This document shows positions 1-8,551 of a stretch of DNA of 64,000 nucleotides, piece by piece. The notes under the pieces were generated by a model. The model had not been told where the DNA came from, made no database searches, and saw only the letters and a list, made by a program, of their open reading frames with translations. The stretch is taken from assembly GCA_039980135.1 (NCBI GenBank), contig JBDXCV010000004.1:16001-80000 (forward strand), in the 5' to 3' direction. The position numbers were made by a program, and so were the translations under genes. This DNA comes from Alphaproteobacteria bacterium. Its GTDB lineage: Bacteria; Pseudomonadota; Alphaproteobacteria; UBA6615. Positions within the stretch are counted from its first letter, which is position 1; the number at the start of each line of letters is the position of its first letter.

Positions 1-1
1 T

Positions 2-1033
2 GCACGCCGCGCGGGCGGGCAGGGTACGCTGCTGTTCATCGATGAAATTCATCGCTTCAACCGGGCACAGCAGGACGGGTTCCTGCCGTATGTGGAGGAT
101 GGGACGGTTACGCTGATCGGTGCGACGACCGAGAATCCGTCGTTCGAGATCAACGCAGCGCTTCTGTCGCGCTGTCAGGTGTTCGTCCTGAACCGGCTCG
201 ATGAGGCGGCGCTGGAGGAATTGCTGGCGCGCGCCGAGGCCCTCGAGGAACGGGGATTGCCCGTTGATGGACAGGCGCGCCAGGCGCTCAAGGCGATGGC
301 CGATGGCGATGGGCGCTACCTGCTGAATCTCGCGGAAGAACTGTTCGCGCTGCGGCGCACCGGTGAACCCGACGATATTCTTGATACCGCGCGACTTATT
401 GAAACCGTACAAAATCGCGCGCCGCTTTATGACAAAAGCCAGGAGGCTCACTACAACCTGATCAGCGCGCTGCACAAATCCCTGCGCGGTTCTGATGTGG
501 ATGCAGCGTTGTACTGGCTGGCCCGGATGCTGGCGGGCGGCGAGGATCCACGCTTCGTGGCGCGGCGTCTGGCGCGGGCCGCGGTCGAGGATATCGGTCT
601 GGCAGACCCGCAAGCGCTGCCGCAAGCGCTGGCGGCGTGGGAAGCCTATGAGCGGATTGGTACGCCCGAAGGTGAACTCGCGCTGGCGCAATGCGTGATT
701 TACCTGGCGAGCGCCCCGAAATCGAACGCGTCGTACAAGGCATTTGGTTCGGCGATGCGAATGGCACGGGATACAGGTTCGCTGGCGCCGCCCAAACACA
801 TCCTCAACGCCCCTACGGGTCTGATGAAGGACCTGGGCTATGGCGACGGTTATGCGTATGACCATGACGCTGAGGACGGTTTCTCGGGTCAGAATTATTT
901 TCCCGACGGGATCGAGCGGACCCAGTTCTATAAGCCGGTGGAACGCGGGTTCGAACGCGAAATTGGCAAACGGCTTGAATATTGGACGAAGCTACGTGCC
1001 GGGCGTGTCGCGAGCGACGGCCCGAAGGATTGA
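2..1033 (+). CDS. rarA: Replication-associated recombination protein A (RarA/MgsA), 3' part
   Basis: AAA+ ATPase of the clamp-loader class that acts at stalled replication forks. The gene enters from the left edge already open, so the N-terminus and the Walker A motif lie outside the window; 343 residues remain of the usual 430-450. The first visible codons give the Walker B block ([10 protein letters not shown]), followed by the sensor segment [12 protein letters not shown]. The rest carries the helical lid and the C-terminal oligomerisation domain of the family, including [13 protein letters not shown] and a C-terminal [16 protein letters not shown] stretch. It ends at a TGA 40 bases before crcB. 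Identity is secure; only completeness is unknown. Confidence 0.93.
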   Translation, partial: ARRAGGQGTLLFIDEIHRFNRAQQDGFLPYVEDGTVTLIGATTENPSFEINAALLSRCQVFVLNRLDEAALEELLARAEALEERGLPVDGQARQALKAMADGDGRYLLNLAEELFALRRTGEPDDILDTARLIETVQNRAPLYDKSQEAHYNLISALHKSLRGSDVDAALYWLARMLAGGEDPRFVARRLARAAVEDIGLADPQALPQALAAWEAYERIGTPEGELALAQCVIYLASAPKSNASYKAFGSAMRMARDTGSLAPPKHILNAPTGLMKDLGYGDGYAYDHDAEDGFSGQNYFPDGIERTQFYKPVERGFEREIGKRLEYWTKLRAGRVASDGPKD

Positions 1034-1073
1034 TGAGAATGGCTGTTTCGAAAACCCCGCAATGGTGCACGGC

Positions 1074-1454
1074 ATGAACATGTTGCTTGCGATCGCATTC
1101 GGCGGCGCGATGGGTGCGCTTGGCCGGCATTTCGTGAATGTCGGGGTGGCCAGCTGGGTTGGTCTCGGCATTCCCTGGGGGACGCTCACCGTCAATATCG
1201 TCGGGTCTTTCGCGATGGGCGTCCTGGTCCATATCATGGCCACCACGTGGAGCGTGACACCGGAAGTGAGGGCGTTGCTCACCGTCGGCGGCCTCGGGGC
1301 ATTCACCACGTTCTCGACCTTCTCGCTCGATGCGATTGTCCTCTACGAGCGGGGCCAGGTGATGTTTGCCGCGGGCTACGTGCTGGCATCGGTCGTCGGT
1401 GCGATTGGCGCGCTGCTGGTTGGCCTGCGCCTGGCGCGGATTGTGATCGCATGA
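1074..1454 (+). CDS. crcB: Fluoride exporter CrcB/Fluc
   Basis: Small dual-topology membrane channel that exports fluoride. The 126 residues contain four hydrophobic segments. The family signatures are visible: GGAMGALGRHF near the N-terminus, the GTLTVNIVGSFAMG helix with its key Asn, and GGLGAFTTFSTFS in the third helix (the phenylalanine and Na+ site region). The ATG at 1074 gives the normal family length; ATGs at 1062 and 1080 are alternatives, and none has a strong Shine-Dalgarno. No fluoride riboswitch was recognised in the 40 bases after rarA. The stop overlaps the next start as ATGA, so it is translationally coupled to the rluC-type gene. Confidence 0.9.
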   Translation: MNMLLAIAFGGAMGALGRHFVNVGVASWVGLGIPWGTLTVNIVGSFAMGVLVHIMATTWSVTPEVRALLTVGGLGAFTTFSTFSLDAIVLYERGQVMFAAGYVLASVVGAIGALLVGLRLARIVIA

Positions 1455-2425
1455 GCCAGGATGATCATTCAGCCGTCCGCCATGTGGCTGTCCAGCCGGA
1501 TGACGGCGAAGTGCGGCTCGACAGATGGTTTAAACGCCACTATCCGGACGTCTCCTACGGTCAGGTGGCGAAATGGTTGCGCACCGGCCAGGTTCGGGTG
1601 GACGGGCATCGTGCCAAGCCCGGACAGCGGGTGAGTCAGGGGCAGGAAATTCGCGTCCCGCCCATGCCGCCATCGCGGACAGCCGAGAGACCCGCCGCGC
1701 GGCGCCGCCCCCCGGTCGATCGGGCGGACGCGGCCGCCTTGCGGGAATCCATTATCTATAAGGATGAACAACTGATTGCCTTGAACAAGCCTGCCGGTCT
1801 TGCCGTGCAGGGCGGGTCCAAGACCCACCGGCATCTGGACGGCATGCTCGATGCATTGCAGTTCGATGCCAAGGATCGCCCGCGCCTCGTACACCGCCTC
1901 GACAAGGACACCAGCGGCTTGTTGTTGTTGGCACGCGACCGTCAGACGGCCTCGCAGTTGGCTGTTCTGTTTCAGGGGCGTGAAGTCCAGAAGACCTATT
2001 GGGCGCTCGTTGTCGGGATTCCGGACCATGAGTCCGGTGTGATCGACGCCCGGCTTGCCAAACGTGGCGGCGATGGGAGCCAGCGCGTCGAATCGGTCGA
2101 TGACGGCCAGGCGGCGGAAACCGAGTATCGGATTCTAGATCACGCCGCGCGGCGCATCGCCTGGCTCGAATTGCGACCTCGAACCGGCCGGACCCATCAG
2201 TTGCGTGCGCATTGCAAGGCCATGGGAACGCCGATCGTGGGTGACGGCAAATATGGCGGTCGCGAGAGCGACGTGGAGGGCCTGCCGCAGCGACTGCACT
2301 TGCATGCGCGTGGGTTGACCTTGCCGTACCCCGCCGGCGGCGAACGTCTCACGCTCGAAGCACCGTTGGACGATGTCCTTGCGAAAAGCTGGGCGTTCGT
2401 GGGGTTTGACGCGAAAATGACCTGA
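1451..2425 (+). CDS. rluC: 23S rRNA pseudouridine synthase, RluC/RluD type
   Basis: Isomerises specific uridines in 23S rRNA to pseudouridine. An N-terminal S4 RNA-binding domain (about residues 20-80, LDRWFKRHYPDVSYGQVAKW) is followed by a Pro/Arg-rich linker and the catalytic domain. The latter has the invariant motif HRLDKDTSGLLLLA, whose Asp is the nucleophile, and later RTGRTHQLRAHC. Length 324 is normal. The ATG at 1451 overlaps the crcB stop. RluC (positions 955/2504/2580) is preferred over RluD because of the overall architecture, but the target sites cannot be read from sequence. A 7-bp inverted repeat (2426-2432 with 2450-2456) lies just after the stop without a T run, so it is not a convincing terminator. 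Confidence 0.9.
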   Translation: MSQDDHSAVRHVAVQPDDGEVRLDRWFKRHYPDVSYGQVAKWLRTGQVRVDGHRAKPGQRVSQGQEIRVPPMPPSRTAERPAARRRPPVDRADAAALRESIIYKDEQLIALNKPAGLAVQGGSKTHRHLDGMLDALQFDAKDRPRLVHRLDKDTSGLLLLARDRQTASQLAVLFQGREVQKTYWALVVGIPDHESGVIDARLAKRGGDGSQRVESVDDGQAAETEYRILDHAARRIAWLELRPRTGRTHQLRAHCKAMGTPIVGDGKYGGRESDVEGLPQRLHLHARGLTLPYPAGGERLTLEAPLDDVLAKSWAFVGFDAKMT

Positions 2426-2554
2426 ATTGCGGCTATTCTGTGGAAATTCCCGCAATCGCAATAAATGGCACTCGCCCGCACACGCAAGGTGGGATAGTCA
2501 CGTGCCATCGGCATAGTCGCGTCGTCGGTTTCATCGAAGGAAGATCTCCGCATC

Positions 2555-5470
2555 ATGCGCCTCAGGACGGTCCTCAAGATAAGCTTCGTCGTTGTTGTGA
2601 CCCTGCTCGTCGCAATTGTTGCGGTTGTCTTCAACCTCGACCCAAACGACCACAAGGACCGGATCGCTGCCTTTGTGGAGCGTGAGACGGGCCGCACCCT
2701 GACGATGGCAGGGCCGATCGATCTTGAATGGGGTCGCACTACGCGGATCGCCGTACGGGATGTCAGCCTGTCCAACCCGGCTTGGGCGCAGGCGCCGCAG
2801 ATGGTGCAGATCGCCGAGGCCGATATCAAATTCGCGCTCCTGCCGCTTCTGGCCGCACGGATCGACATCGACAATTTGACGTTGCGTGGCGCGCGTCTGT
2901 TTCTCGAGACCGAAGCTGACGGCCGAAGCAGCCTCGACTTCGCCGATGGCGATACGGATTCGAACAAAGACGACGATGGCGGAAAATTGAGTGTCGATCT
3001 CGAGATCGCGGAACTGGAGGTCGAGGATGTCCGGTTCTCCGTTCGCGACGGCGCGGCGGGCACCGAGACGATCGGGACCATCCAGCGCGTGAAAGCGCTG
3101 CCGTCCGAACCGGGCGCGCCTCTCGACATTGATATTGCGGCAGACATACGCCTTGGCGACAGCATCGCCAAGATCGACCTCGATGGTCAGATCGGATCGT
3201 GGAACGACATCATCCGGGGTGACCGTACGGTGCCGTTCGATCTTGTGGGCGAGGCACTGGGGCTGAGTGTCGAAATCGACGGTGCCGTTCGCGGCCCCGA
3301 CAATCCGTCGGGTTTTGACGTGGATATCCTCATGGCGGGCGACGCGGTGGCCTCGATTCAGCCGTTTCTCGAGACCCCGCTGCCGAAGTTGGGGTCGATG
3401 TCCCTTTCCGCGAATGTCAGCGGCGGGCAGAGCAACCCCGTCGTCAACCTCGTCCACCTCGATGTTGCAAACATTCACATTACCGGAACGACCAGGTTCG
3501 CTCTATCCGACGATCTTTCGGATTTCGACTTCGACCTAAAGGCCGAATTCCGCGATCAGAACCTGGCACCGGTGGAACCTCTGGCCAGAATTACCCTGGC
3601 CCAGCTGGGGCCTGTGAGGGGTGTCGTAAACATCAAGGGCGATCTCGAATCGATGCGTTTCGAGCCCAACCGGGTGGCGGTCGCCGACAGTTTCCTGTCG
3701 GGCTCGGTTACGGTGGGGCCGATGTTGGGTGATCCTGACGTCGCCTATGACTTGATCCTAACGACGGACGGTCAGACGCTGGATGTTGTGGAGCCGATTG
3801 TGGGCGTTTCCCTGCCGAAGGTCGGACCCGTCAGGGGCGAAATACGTGCGATCGGCAATCTGGACAAGGCACGGGTCGAGACAACAGGGCTGAATGCCGG
3901 TGGGACGCGCGGAACCGGACGCGTTGATCTCGCGAAGCTCGAAGCGGACGAACCGGGAGTCACACTCGACCTCAAGCTGGCGGCGACTGATCAGTCACTC
4001 GACCCTGTACGCGATATGCTTGGCGACGAAATGGCGGATCTGGGGCCTGTCGGCGGAAATGTCGCGGTGACCGGGACATTGCCGGCAATGCTGCTGACGC
4101 TCGAGGGTTTTGCTGTCGATCAGGTTCGGGCCAATGGTGAAGTCACTCTGGATGTTGATGCGGAGCAGCCCCTCAAGGGGTATCGGCTCGAGCTGACCAG
4201 TACCGGGCAGGACCTTGCGAAGTTCCAGCCGCTGACGGGCGTGAAGTGGCCTGAACTCGACCCGGTTGATCTGGTCGCGTCCGTGCAAGGTGATCTCGCG
4301 AAGCTGGCGATCGACAATTTCTCCTTCCACAGCGTGACGACGGATCTGGCTGGCCGCGGTCGCGTGGTGTTCGATCCGAACGCGATCGAGGTCGAAGCGG
4401 TGGTGACGTCCGATGTTACCGACCTCACGCGTTTGTTTCCGGATTACGAGCCGGCGCGCGCGCCCGAGTTGATTTCGGCCGAAGAGGCCAGGGCGGCGGT
4501 GCCCGCCGAGCGCCAGACGAAAGTATTTTCGACCGAGCCTCTGCCACTCGACTTCCTGCGGACGGCAAATCTCGATATTTCGTTCAGGCCCAAGAAACTC
4601 GTGACGCCATACGGCTTGTTCGAAAACGTGAACCTCCGGGTGGTTCTGGAAGAAGATGCCCTGAATGTGCGTCCGCTCGAAGCGCGCTATGCAAACAGCG
4701 ATCTTCGCGGCGATATCAGCCTCGATGCCCGCGGACAGTTGCCCCTGATCGGCGTGTCACTGCGTGCACCGAACCTCCAGATCGGCCAACTGTTGAAGGA
4801 TTTCGCCAATCTCGATGTTCTCGAAGGGCAGGGCGCTGTCGACATCGCGCTTTCAGGGGCCGGTGACTCCGTCGCTGCGATCGCCGCCAGCCTGAACGGG
4901 CATGCGCGCCAGTTGATGGGCAAGGGTCGCATGCGGAATGAAGGCCTCGGCTATGTAAGCGGCATATTCTCCGGAATCGGCGAAGCGCTCGGCGGCAAGA
5001 AGTGGGTGGCCGTCGATTGTCTGGCGAATGATTTCCAGTTCGAGAACGGTATCGCGACGAGCCGGGTTAACCTGCTGAGCACAGAAGTCATCACCCTGAC
5101 CGCCGATGGTTCAATCGACCTGGGCGCGGAAGCGTACAAGATGAAGATCCGACCGCGCTCGCGGGGTTTCGATCTCAGCCTCGCGGTTCCGGTCCTCATT
5201 CGCGGCCCGCTGGACGATCCCAGTTTCCTCCCCGATCCTCTGGGCACCCTGGCCAAGATCGGCAGCATTCTGGGCAGTATTGTGTTCCCGCCGGCGGCGT
5301 TGATCGGGCTGGTCGACCTCGGCGGCAACAACCATCCTTGCGTGCAGTATGCACAAGCCACCGAGGGGCAGGCGGCGCCCACGCCGTCGAGCCCCTTGGG
5401 CGACGACAAAAAGAGTCCCGTCACGAATCCCCGGCTTGCCCCCAATGTCGGCGAAAACTCGGACCGTTGA
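2555..5470 (+). CDS. AsmA-family envelope protein with 72-residue repeats
   Basis: A 971-residue protein with one N-terminal membrane anchor (about residues 8-28, rich in Val/Ile) and a long beta-rich periplasmic part. The AsmA N-terminal signature is visible: a short run after the anchor ending in a GRTLTMAGPIDLEWG segment, then a DVSLSNPAWA block. Residues 279-640 consist of at least five modules beginning L/VG(P)V and spaced 72, 72, 73 and 72 residues apart. The C-terminal third has the AsmA_2-like end with GLGYVSGIFSGIGEALGG. AsmA/TamB/YhdP proteins are envelope proteins linked to phospholipid transport to the outer membrane; that role here is inferred from family. A GGAAG Shine-Dalgarno lies upstream. 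The 3' end overlaps the next gene by 26 bases. Confidence 0.87.
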   Translation: MRLRTVLKISFVVVVTLLVAIVAVVFNLDPNDHKDRIAAFVERETGRTLTMAGPIDLEWGRTTRIAVRDVSLSNPAWAQAPQMVQIAEADIKFALLPLLAARIDIDNLTLRGARLFLETEADGRSSLDFADGDTDSNKDDDGGKLSVDLEIAELEVEDVRFSVRDGAAGTETIGTIQRVKALPSEPGAPLDIDIAADIRLGDSIAKIDLDGQIGSWNDIIRGDRTVPFDLVGEALGLSVEIDGAVRGPDNPSGFDVDILMAGDAVASIQPFLETPLPKLGSMSLSANVSGGQSNPVVNLVHLDVANIHITGTTRFALSDDLSDFDFDLKAEFRDQNLAPVEPLARITLAQLGPVRGVVNIKGDLESMRFEPNRVAVADSFLSGSVTVGPMLGDPDVAYDLILTTDGQTLDVVEPIVGVSLPKVGPVRGEIRAIGNLDKARVETTGLNAGGTRGTGRVDLAKLEADEPGVTLDLKLAATDQSLDPVRDMLGDEMADLGPVGGNVAVTGTLPAMLLTLEGFAVDQVRANGEVTLDVDAEQPLKGYRLELTSTGQDLAKFQPLTGVKWPELDPVDLVASVQGDLAKLAIDNFSFHSVTTDLAGRGRVVFDPNAIEVEAVVTSDVTDLTRLFPDYEPARAPELISAEEARAAVPAERQTKVFSTEPLPLDFLRTANLDISFRPKKLVTPYGLFENVNLRVVLEEDALNVRPLEARYANSDLRGDISLDARGQLPLIGVSLRAPNLQIGQLLKDFANLDVLEGQGAVDIALSGAGDSVAAIAASLNGHARQLMGKGRMRNEGLGYVSGIFSGIGEALGGKKWVAVDCLANDFQFENGIATSRVNLLSTEVITLTADGSIDLGAEAYKMKIRPRSRGFDLSLAVPVLIRGPLDDPSFLPDPLGTLAKIGSILGSIVFPPAALIGLVDLGGNNHPCVQYAQATEGQAAPTPSSPLGDDKKSPVTNPRLAPNVGENSDR

Positions 5471-6179
5471 TCTCGTGAAGCGGTTTTACAAGGACGTTGC
5501 GGCTGCGCCATCAGATGATGAAAGTGCGTTCGAGGTTCATCTCGATGCGCGCGGCGTACGGACGCCGATGCGCCGGCCATTGCAGGTGCCCGGACCGTCG
5601 CTGGCGGATGCGATCGCGGATGAGTGGCGTGCCCAGGCCGAGGAGATCGATGTCGAGACCATGCCCCTGACCCGGATCGCGGCCACGGCCGTGGACCGGG
5701 TAGCGGATGATCGCGAGGGATATATCGACCAGATTGCCGCCTATGGTGCGACCGATTTGGTCTGCTATCGGGCGCAGACACCGGCAGAGCTCGTCATTCG
5801 TCAGTCAAAGGCCTGGCAGCCATTGTTGGACTGGGCACGCGATACATTCGGGAGCGAACTGGTGGTGACAGATGGTTTGCTGCCGGTCGACCAACCGCCC
5901 GAATCCCTGGCGCAGTTGCGCGGGGCTGTTGCGGCGCATGATGATTATGAACTGGCGGCCCTGGGCGTCGCCACATCGGCAAGCGGATCGATCATCGTGG
6001 CCCTGGCCTTGTCAAAAGGGCATCTGGACAGTGCCACGGCGTTCGATATCGGCCAGTTGGATGAGTCCTATCAGGTAGAGTTGTGGGGCGAGGAGGCCGA
6101 GGCACAGGCCAGGCGGGATGTACTGCGGGCGGATATCGAGTGCGCCGCGTCCTTCCTGGAGCTGTTGCGCAGGGACTGA
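5445..6179 (+). CDS. ATP12-family chaperone for F1-ATPase assembly
   Basis: Homologue of mitochondrial Atp12p, the chaperone that binds the F1 alpha subunit before assembly; the family is characteristic of alphaproteobacteria. The 244 residues start with a KRFYKDV segment and a beta-rich N-terminal domain ([16 protein letters not shown]). The C-terminal helical domain contains the diagnostic [17 protein letters not shown] and [10 protein letters not shown] blocks. The ATG at 5445 lies within the end of the AsmA gene and gives the expected family N-terminus; a longer frame upstream is Arg/Pro-rich and unlike the family. It precedes pccB by 79 bases. Confidence 0.9.
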   Translation: MSAKTRTVDLVKRFYKDVAAAPSDDESAFEVHLDARGVRTPMRRPLQVPGPSLADAIADEWRAQAEEIDVETMPLTRIAATAVDRVADDREGYIDQIAAYGATDLVCYRAQTPAELVIRQSKAWQPLLDWARDTFGSELVVTDGLLPVDQPPESLAQLRGAVAAHDDYELAALGVATSASGSIIVALALSKGHLDSATAFDIGQLDESYQVELWGEEAEAQARRDVLRADIECAASFLELLRRD

Positions 6180-6258
6180 GCAGGCCGGGCCCGATCTGGC
6201 CCGAGTCCCGGCAAATCTGCTATGTGGAACATCAATCAGGTTTCGCTGGGGACGCGCG

Positions 6259-7791
6259 ATGCAAGATATTCTGGACCAACTCGAAGCCCGGCGTGTTCGT
6301 GCACGGCTCGGCGGCGGTGAGCGCCGGATAGAGGCGCAGCATGGAAAGGGCAAGCTGACGGCGCGTGAGCGCCTCGAGTTGCTGCTCGACGAGAATTCGT
6401 TCGAGGAGTTTGACATGTTCGTCGAGCAGGCGCCGAACGAGATGACGGCGGATGTCGAGCCCATACCCGGCGACGGGGTCGTGACCGGCTGGGGCCTGAT
6501 CAATGGCCGCAAGGTTTTCGTGTTTTCCCAGGATTTCACGGTCTTTGGCGGCTCGCTGTCGGAAGCGCATGCGCAGAAAATCTGCAAGGTCATGGATATG
6601 GCCATGAAGACCGGTGTGCCGGTTCTGGGCCTGAACGATTCGGGCGGTGCGCGGATCCAGGAAGGCGTCGGCTCGCTCGCGGGTTATGCGGATGTGTTTC
6701 AGCGCAACGTCAACGCCTCCGGCGTCATTCCCCAGGTCTCTGCGATCATGGGGCCATGTGCGGGCGGGGCGGTGTATTCACCGGCGATGACCGATTTCAT
6801 CTTCATGGTTCAGGACACGTCCTACATGTTCGTGACCGGGCCGGAGGTGGTGAAGACCGTCACCCATGAAGATGTGAGCCAGGAAGAACTTGGCGGGGCA
6901 TCGACCCACACCACCAAGTCGAGTGTCGCGGACAGCGCGTTCGAAAATGACGTGGAGATGCTGCTGCAGCTTCGCCGTTTCTATGACTTTCTGCCGATGA
7001 ACAATCGTGAACAGCCGCCGGTCTGGCCGACCAGCGATCCGTTCGATCGCGAGGAGCCGTCGCTCGATACTCTGATTCCGTCGGATCCGCACAAGCCATA
7101 CGATATCAAGGAGCTCATCGGGAAAGTCGTCGATGAGGGTGATTTCTTTGAACTGCAGGCAAACCATGCCGGGAACATCGTCATCGGTTTCGGGCGGATG
7201 GAGGGGCGCACCATCGGCTTTGTCGCCAACCAGCCGATGGTGCTGGCCGGTTGCCTGGATATCGATTCATCGAAGAAGGCGGCGCGCTTTGTGCGTTTCT
7301 GCGACTGTTTCAACATCCCGATCGTCACGTTCGTCGACGTGCCGGGTTTTTTGCCGGGCACTTCGCAGGAATATGGCGGCATCATCAAACACGGTGCCAA
7401 GCTGCTTTTCGCCTACGCCGAAGCGACGGTACCCAAGGTGACGCTCATCACCCGGAAGGCCTATGGCGGCGCGTATGACGTCATGTCGTCCAAGCATATC
7501 CGGGGCGACATCAACTATGCCTGGCCGACGGCGGAGATCGCGGTCATGGGCCCCAAGGGGGCAGTCGAGATCATTTATCGTGAGGATCGAGACGATCCTG
7601 AGAAGATCGAGGCACGGACCGAGGAATATCGCGCGCGCTTCGCCAACCCGTTCATTGCGGCCCAGAAGGGTTTCATCGACGACGTGATTTATCCGCACAG
7701 CACTCGTCGTCGGATTTGTCGGGCGTTACGCCTGCTCGAGAACAAGTCGCTCGAGAATCCGTGGAAGAAACACGACAACATCCCGCTCTAG
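6259..7791 (+). CDS. pccB: Propionyl-CoA carboxylase beta subunit (carboxyltransferase)
   Basis: Carboxyltransferase half of propionyl-CoA carboxylase, transferring CO2 from biotin on PccA to propionyl-CoA to give methylmalonyl-CoA. The 510 residues are the standard length and show the two crotonase-like halves. The N-terminal half has [32 protein letters not shown] and [12 protein letters not shown]; the C-terminal half has [14 protein letters not shown] and [13 protein letters not shown]. The ATG at 6259 fits the family start ([12 protein letters not shown]). The partner pccA lies 2.7 kb downstream on the same strand, separated by a minus-strand gene pair. Acetyl- or methylcrotonyl-CoA could be alternative substrates, but the sequence pattern fits PccB best. 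Confidence 0.94.
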   Translation: MQDILDQLEARRVRARLGGGERRIEAQHGKGKLTARERLELLLDENSFEEFDMFVEQAPNEMTADVEPIPGDGVVTGWGLINGRKVFVFSQDFTVFGGSLSEAHAQKICKVMDMAMKTGVPVLGLNDSGGARIQEGVGSLAGYADVFQRNVNASGVIPQVSAIMGPCAGGAVYSPAMTDFIFMVQDTSYMFVTGPEVVKTVTHEDVSQEELGGASTHTTKSSVADSAFENDVEMLLQLRRFYDFLPMNNREQPPVWPTSDPFDREEPSLDTLIPSDPHKPYDIKELIGKVVDEGDFFELQANHAGNIVIGFGRMEGRTIGFVANQPMVLAGCLDIDSSKKAARFVRFCDCFNIPIVTFVDVPGFLPGTSQEYGGIIKHGAKLLFAYAEATVPKVTLITRKAYGGAYDVMSSKHIRGDINYAWPTAEIAVMGPKGAVEIIYREDRDDPEKIEARTEEYRARFANPFIAAQKGFIDDVIYPHSTRRRICRALRLLENKSLENPWKKHDNIPL

Positions 7792-7806
7792 CGCCGGGAG
7801 AGTTGT

Positions 7807-8541
7807 CTAACTCTTCGTACCCCAGACGAACCCACGGCATTGCGATACGCGGGCGGGGGTATCTGTAAGCTTCCAGCCGCGTACGGTCTCGAACCCGGAC
7901 GCCTTGACCATGCCGCCCATGGCCCGCAGCGTCGGCGCCCACCAGTTGGTTTCGTTCTCGCCATATTCGTCGTTCGGATAGAATTCCATCACCATGTCGG
8001 CGCCGAAGCCCTTGCCGAGACCGCCGCGATAGGCACTGAAATCATCGGCGATGGCGGATTCGATGAACAGTTCGCTGGTGCAGACAGACGACAGCTTGTC
8101 GATTGCGTACATCGGCCAGCGCAGGTGATACAGAACGCCGAAACAGAATACGACATCGAACGTGCCGAAGGTCTCGGGTGTCAGGTCGTAGATCGTCAGT
8201 TCGTGGCGCTGACACCGATCTTCATCGTAGCCGAGTGCTTCACGGCACAAATCGAAGGTCTCCCACGCCTTTCTGTCTTCGGTCTCGAGTTGGCCGATAA
8301 AGTCGGAGAAGTCGTCGATTGCGATGACCTGATCGGCACCGCGTTTCAGCGCCTCGAACGACCAGTAGCCGTCCCATGCGCCGATATCGAGCACCCGCTT
8401 TCCCGTGAGATCGCCGGGGATACGGTAGGACGCCGCATCGATGGGCGCCCAGCCCGGGGTGGCCACCCCGTCGGGGAGTTCGATTCGGTGGTACCAGTAG
8501 GGAAAAGCCGCGACCCGGCGGTTGAGTTCATCTGCATTCAT
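7807..8541 (-). CDS. CmoB-like class I SAM-dependent methyltransferase
   Basis: A 244-residue Rossmann-fold methyltransferase. Motif I is GKRVLDIGAWDGYWSFEA; an acidic ribose-binding position follows in VIAIDDF; motif IV is FDVVFCFGVLYHLRWP. This combination, with an N-terminal FPYWYHRIELPDG segment, resembles the CmoB/DUF1698 group that includes the tRNA U34 carboxymethyltransferase. It is shorter than E. coli CmoB (about 320 residues) and cmoA is not adjacent, so tRNA modification is not established. It starts 10 bases after the stop of the cyclase gene and is probably co-transcribed with it. Substrate unknown. Confidence 0.78.
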   Translation of the reverse strand: MNADELNRRVAAFPYWYHRIELPDGVATPGWAPIDAASYRIPGDLTGKRVLDIGAWDGYWSFEALKRGADQVIAIDDFSDFIGQLETEDRKAWETFDLCREALGYDEDRCQRHELTIYDLTPETFGTFDVVFCFGVLYHLRWPMYAIDKLSSVCTSELFIESAIADDFSAYRGGLGKGFGADMVMEFYPNDEYGENETNWWAPTLRAMGGMVKASGFETVRGWKLTDTPARVSQCRGFVWGTKS

Positions 8542-8551
8542 GCAAGGCTAC

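Noticed and set aside
2426..2456. Terminator after the rluC-type gene
   Set aside because: A 7-bp inverted repeat is present but the loop is 17 bases and no T run follows.
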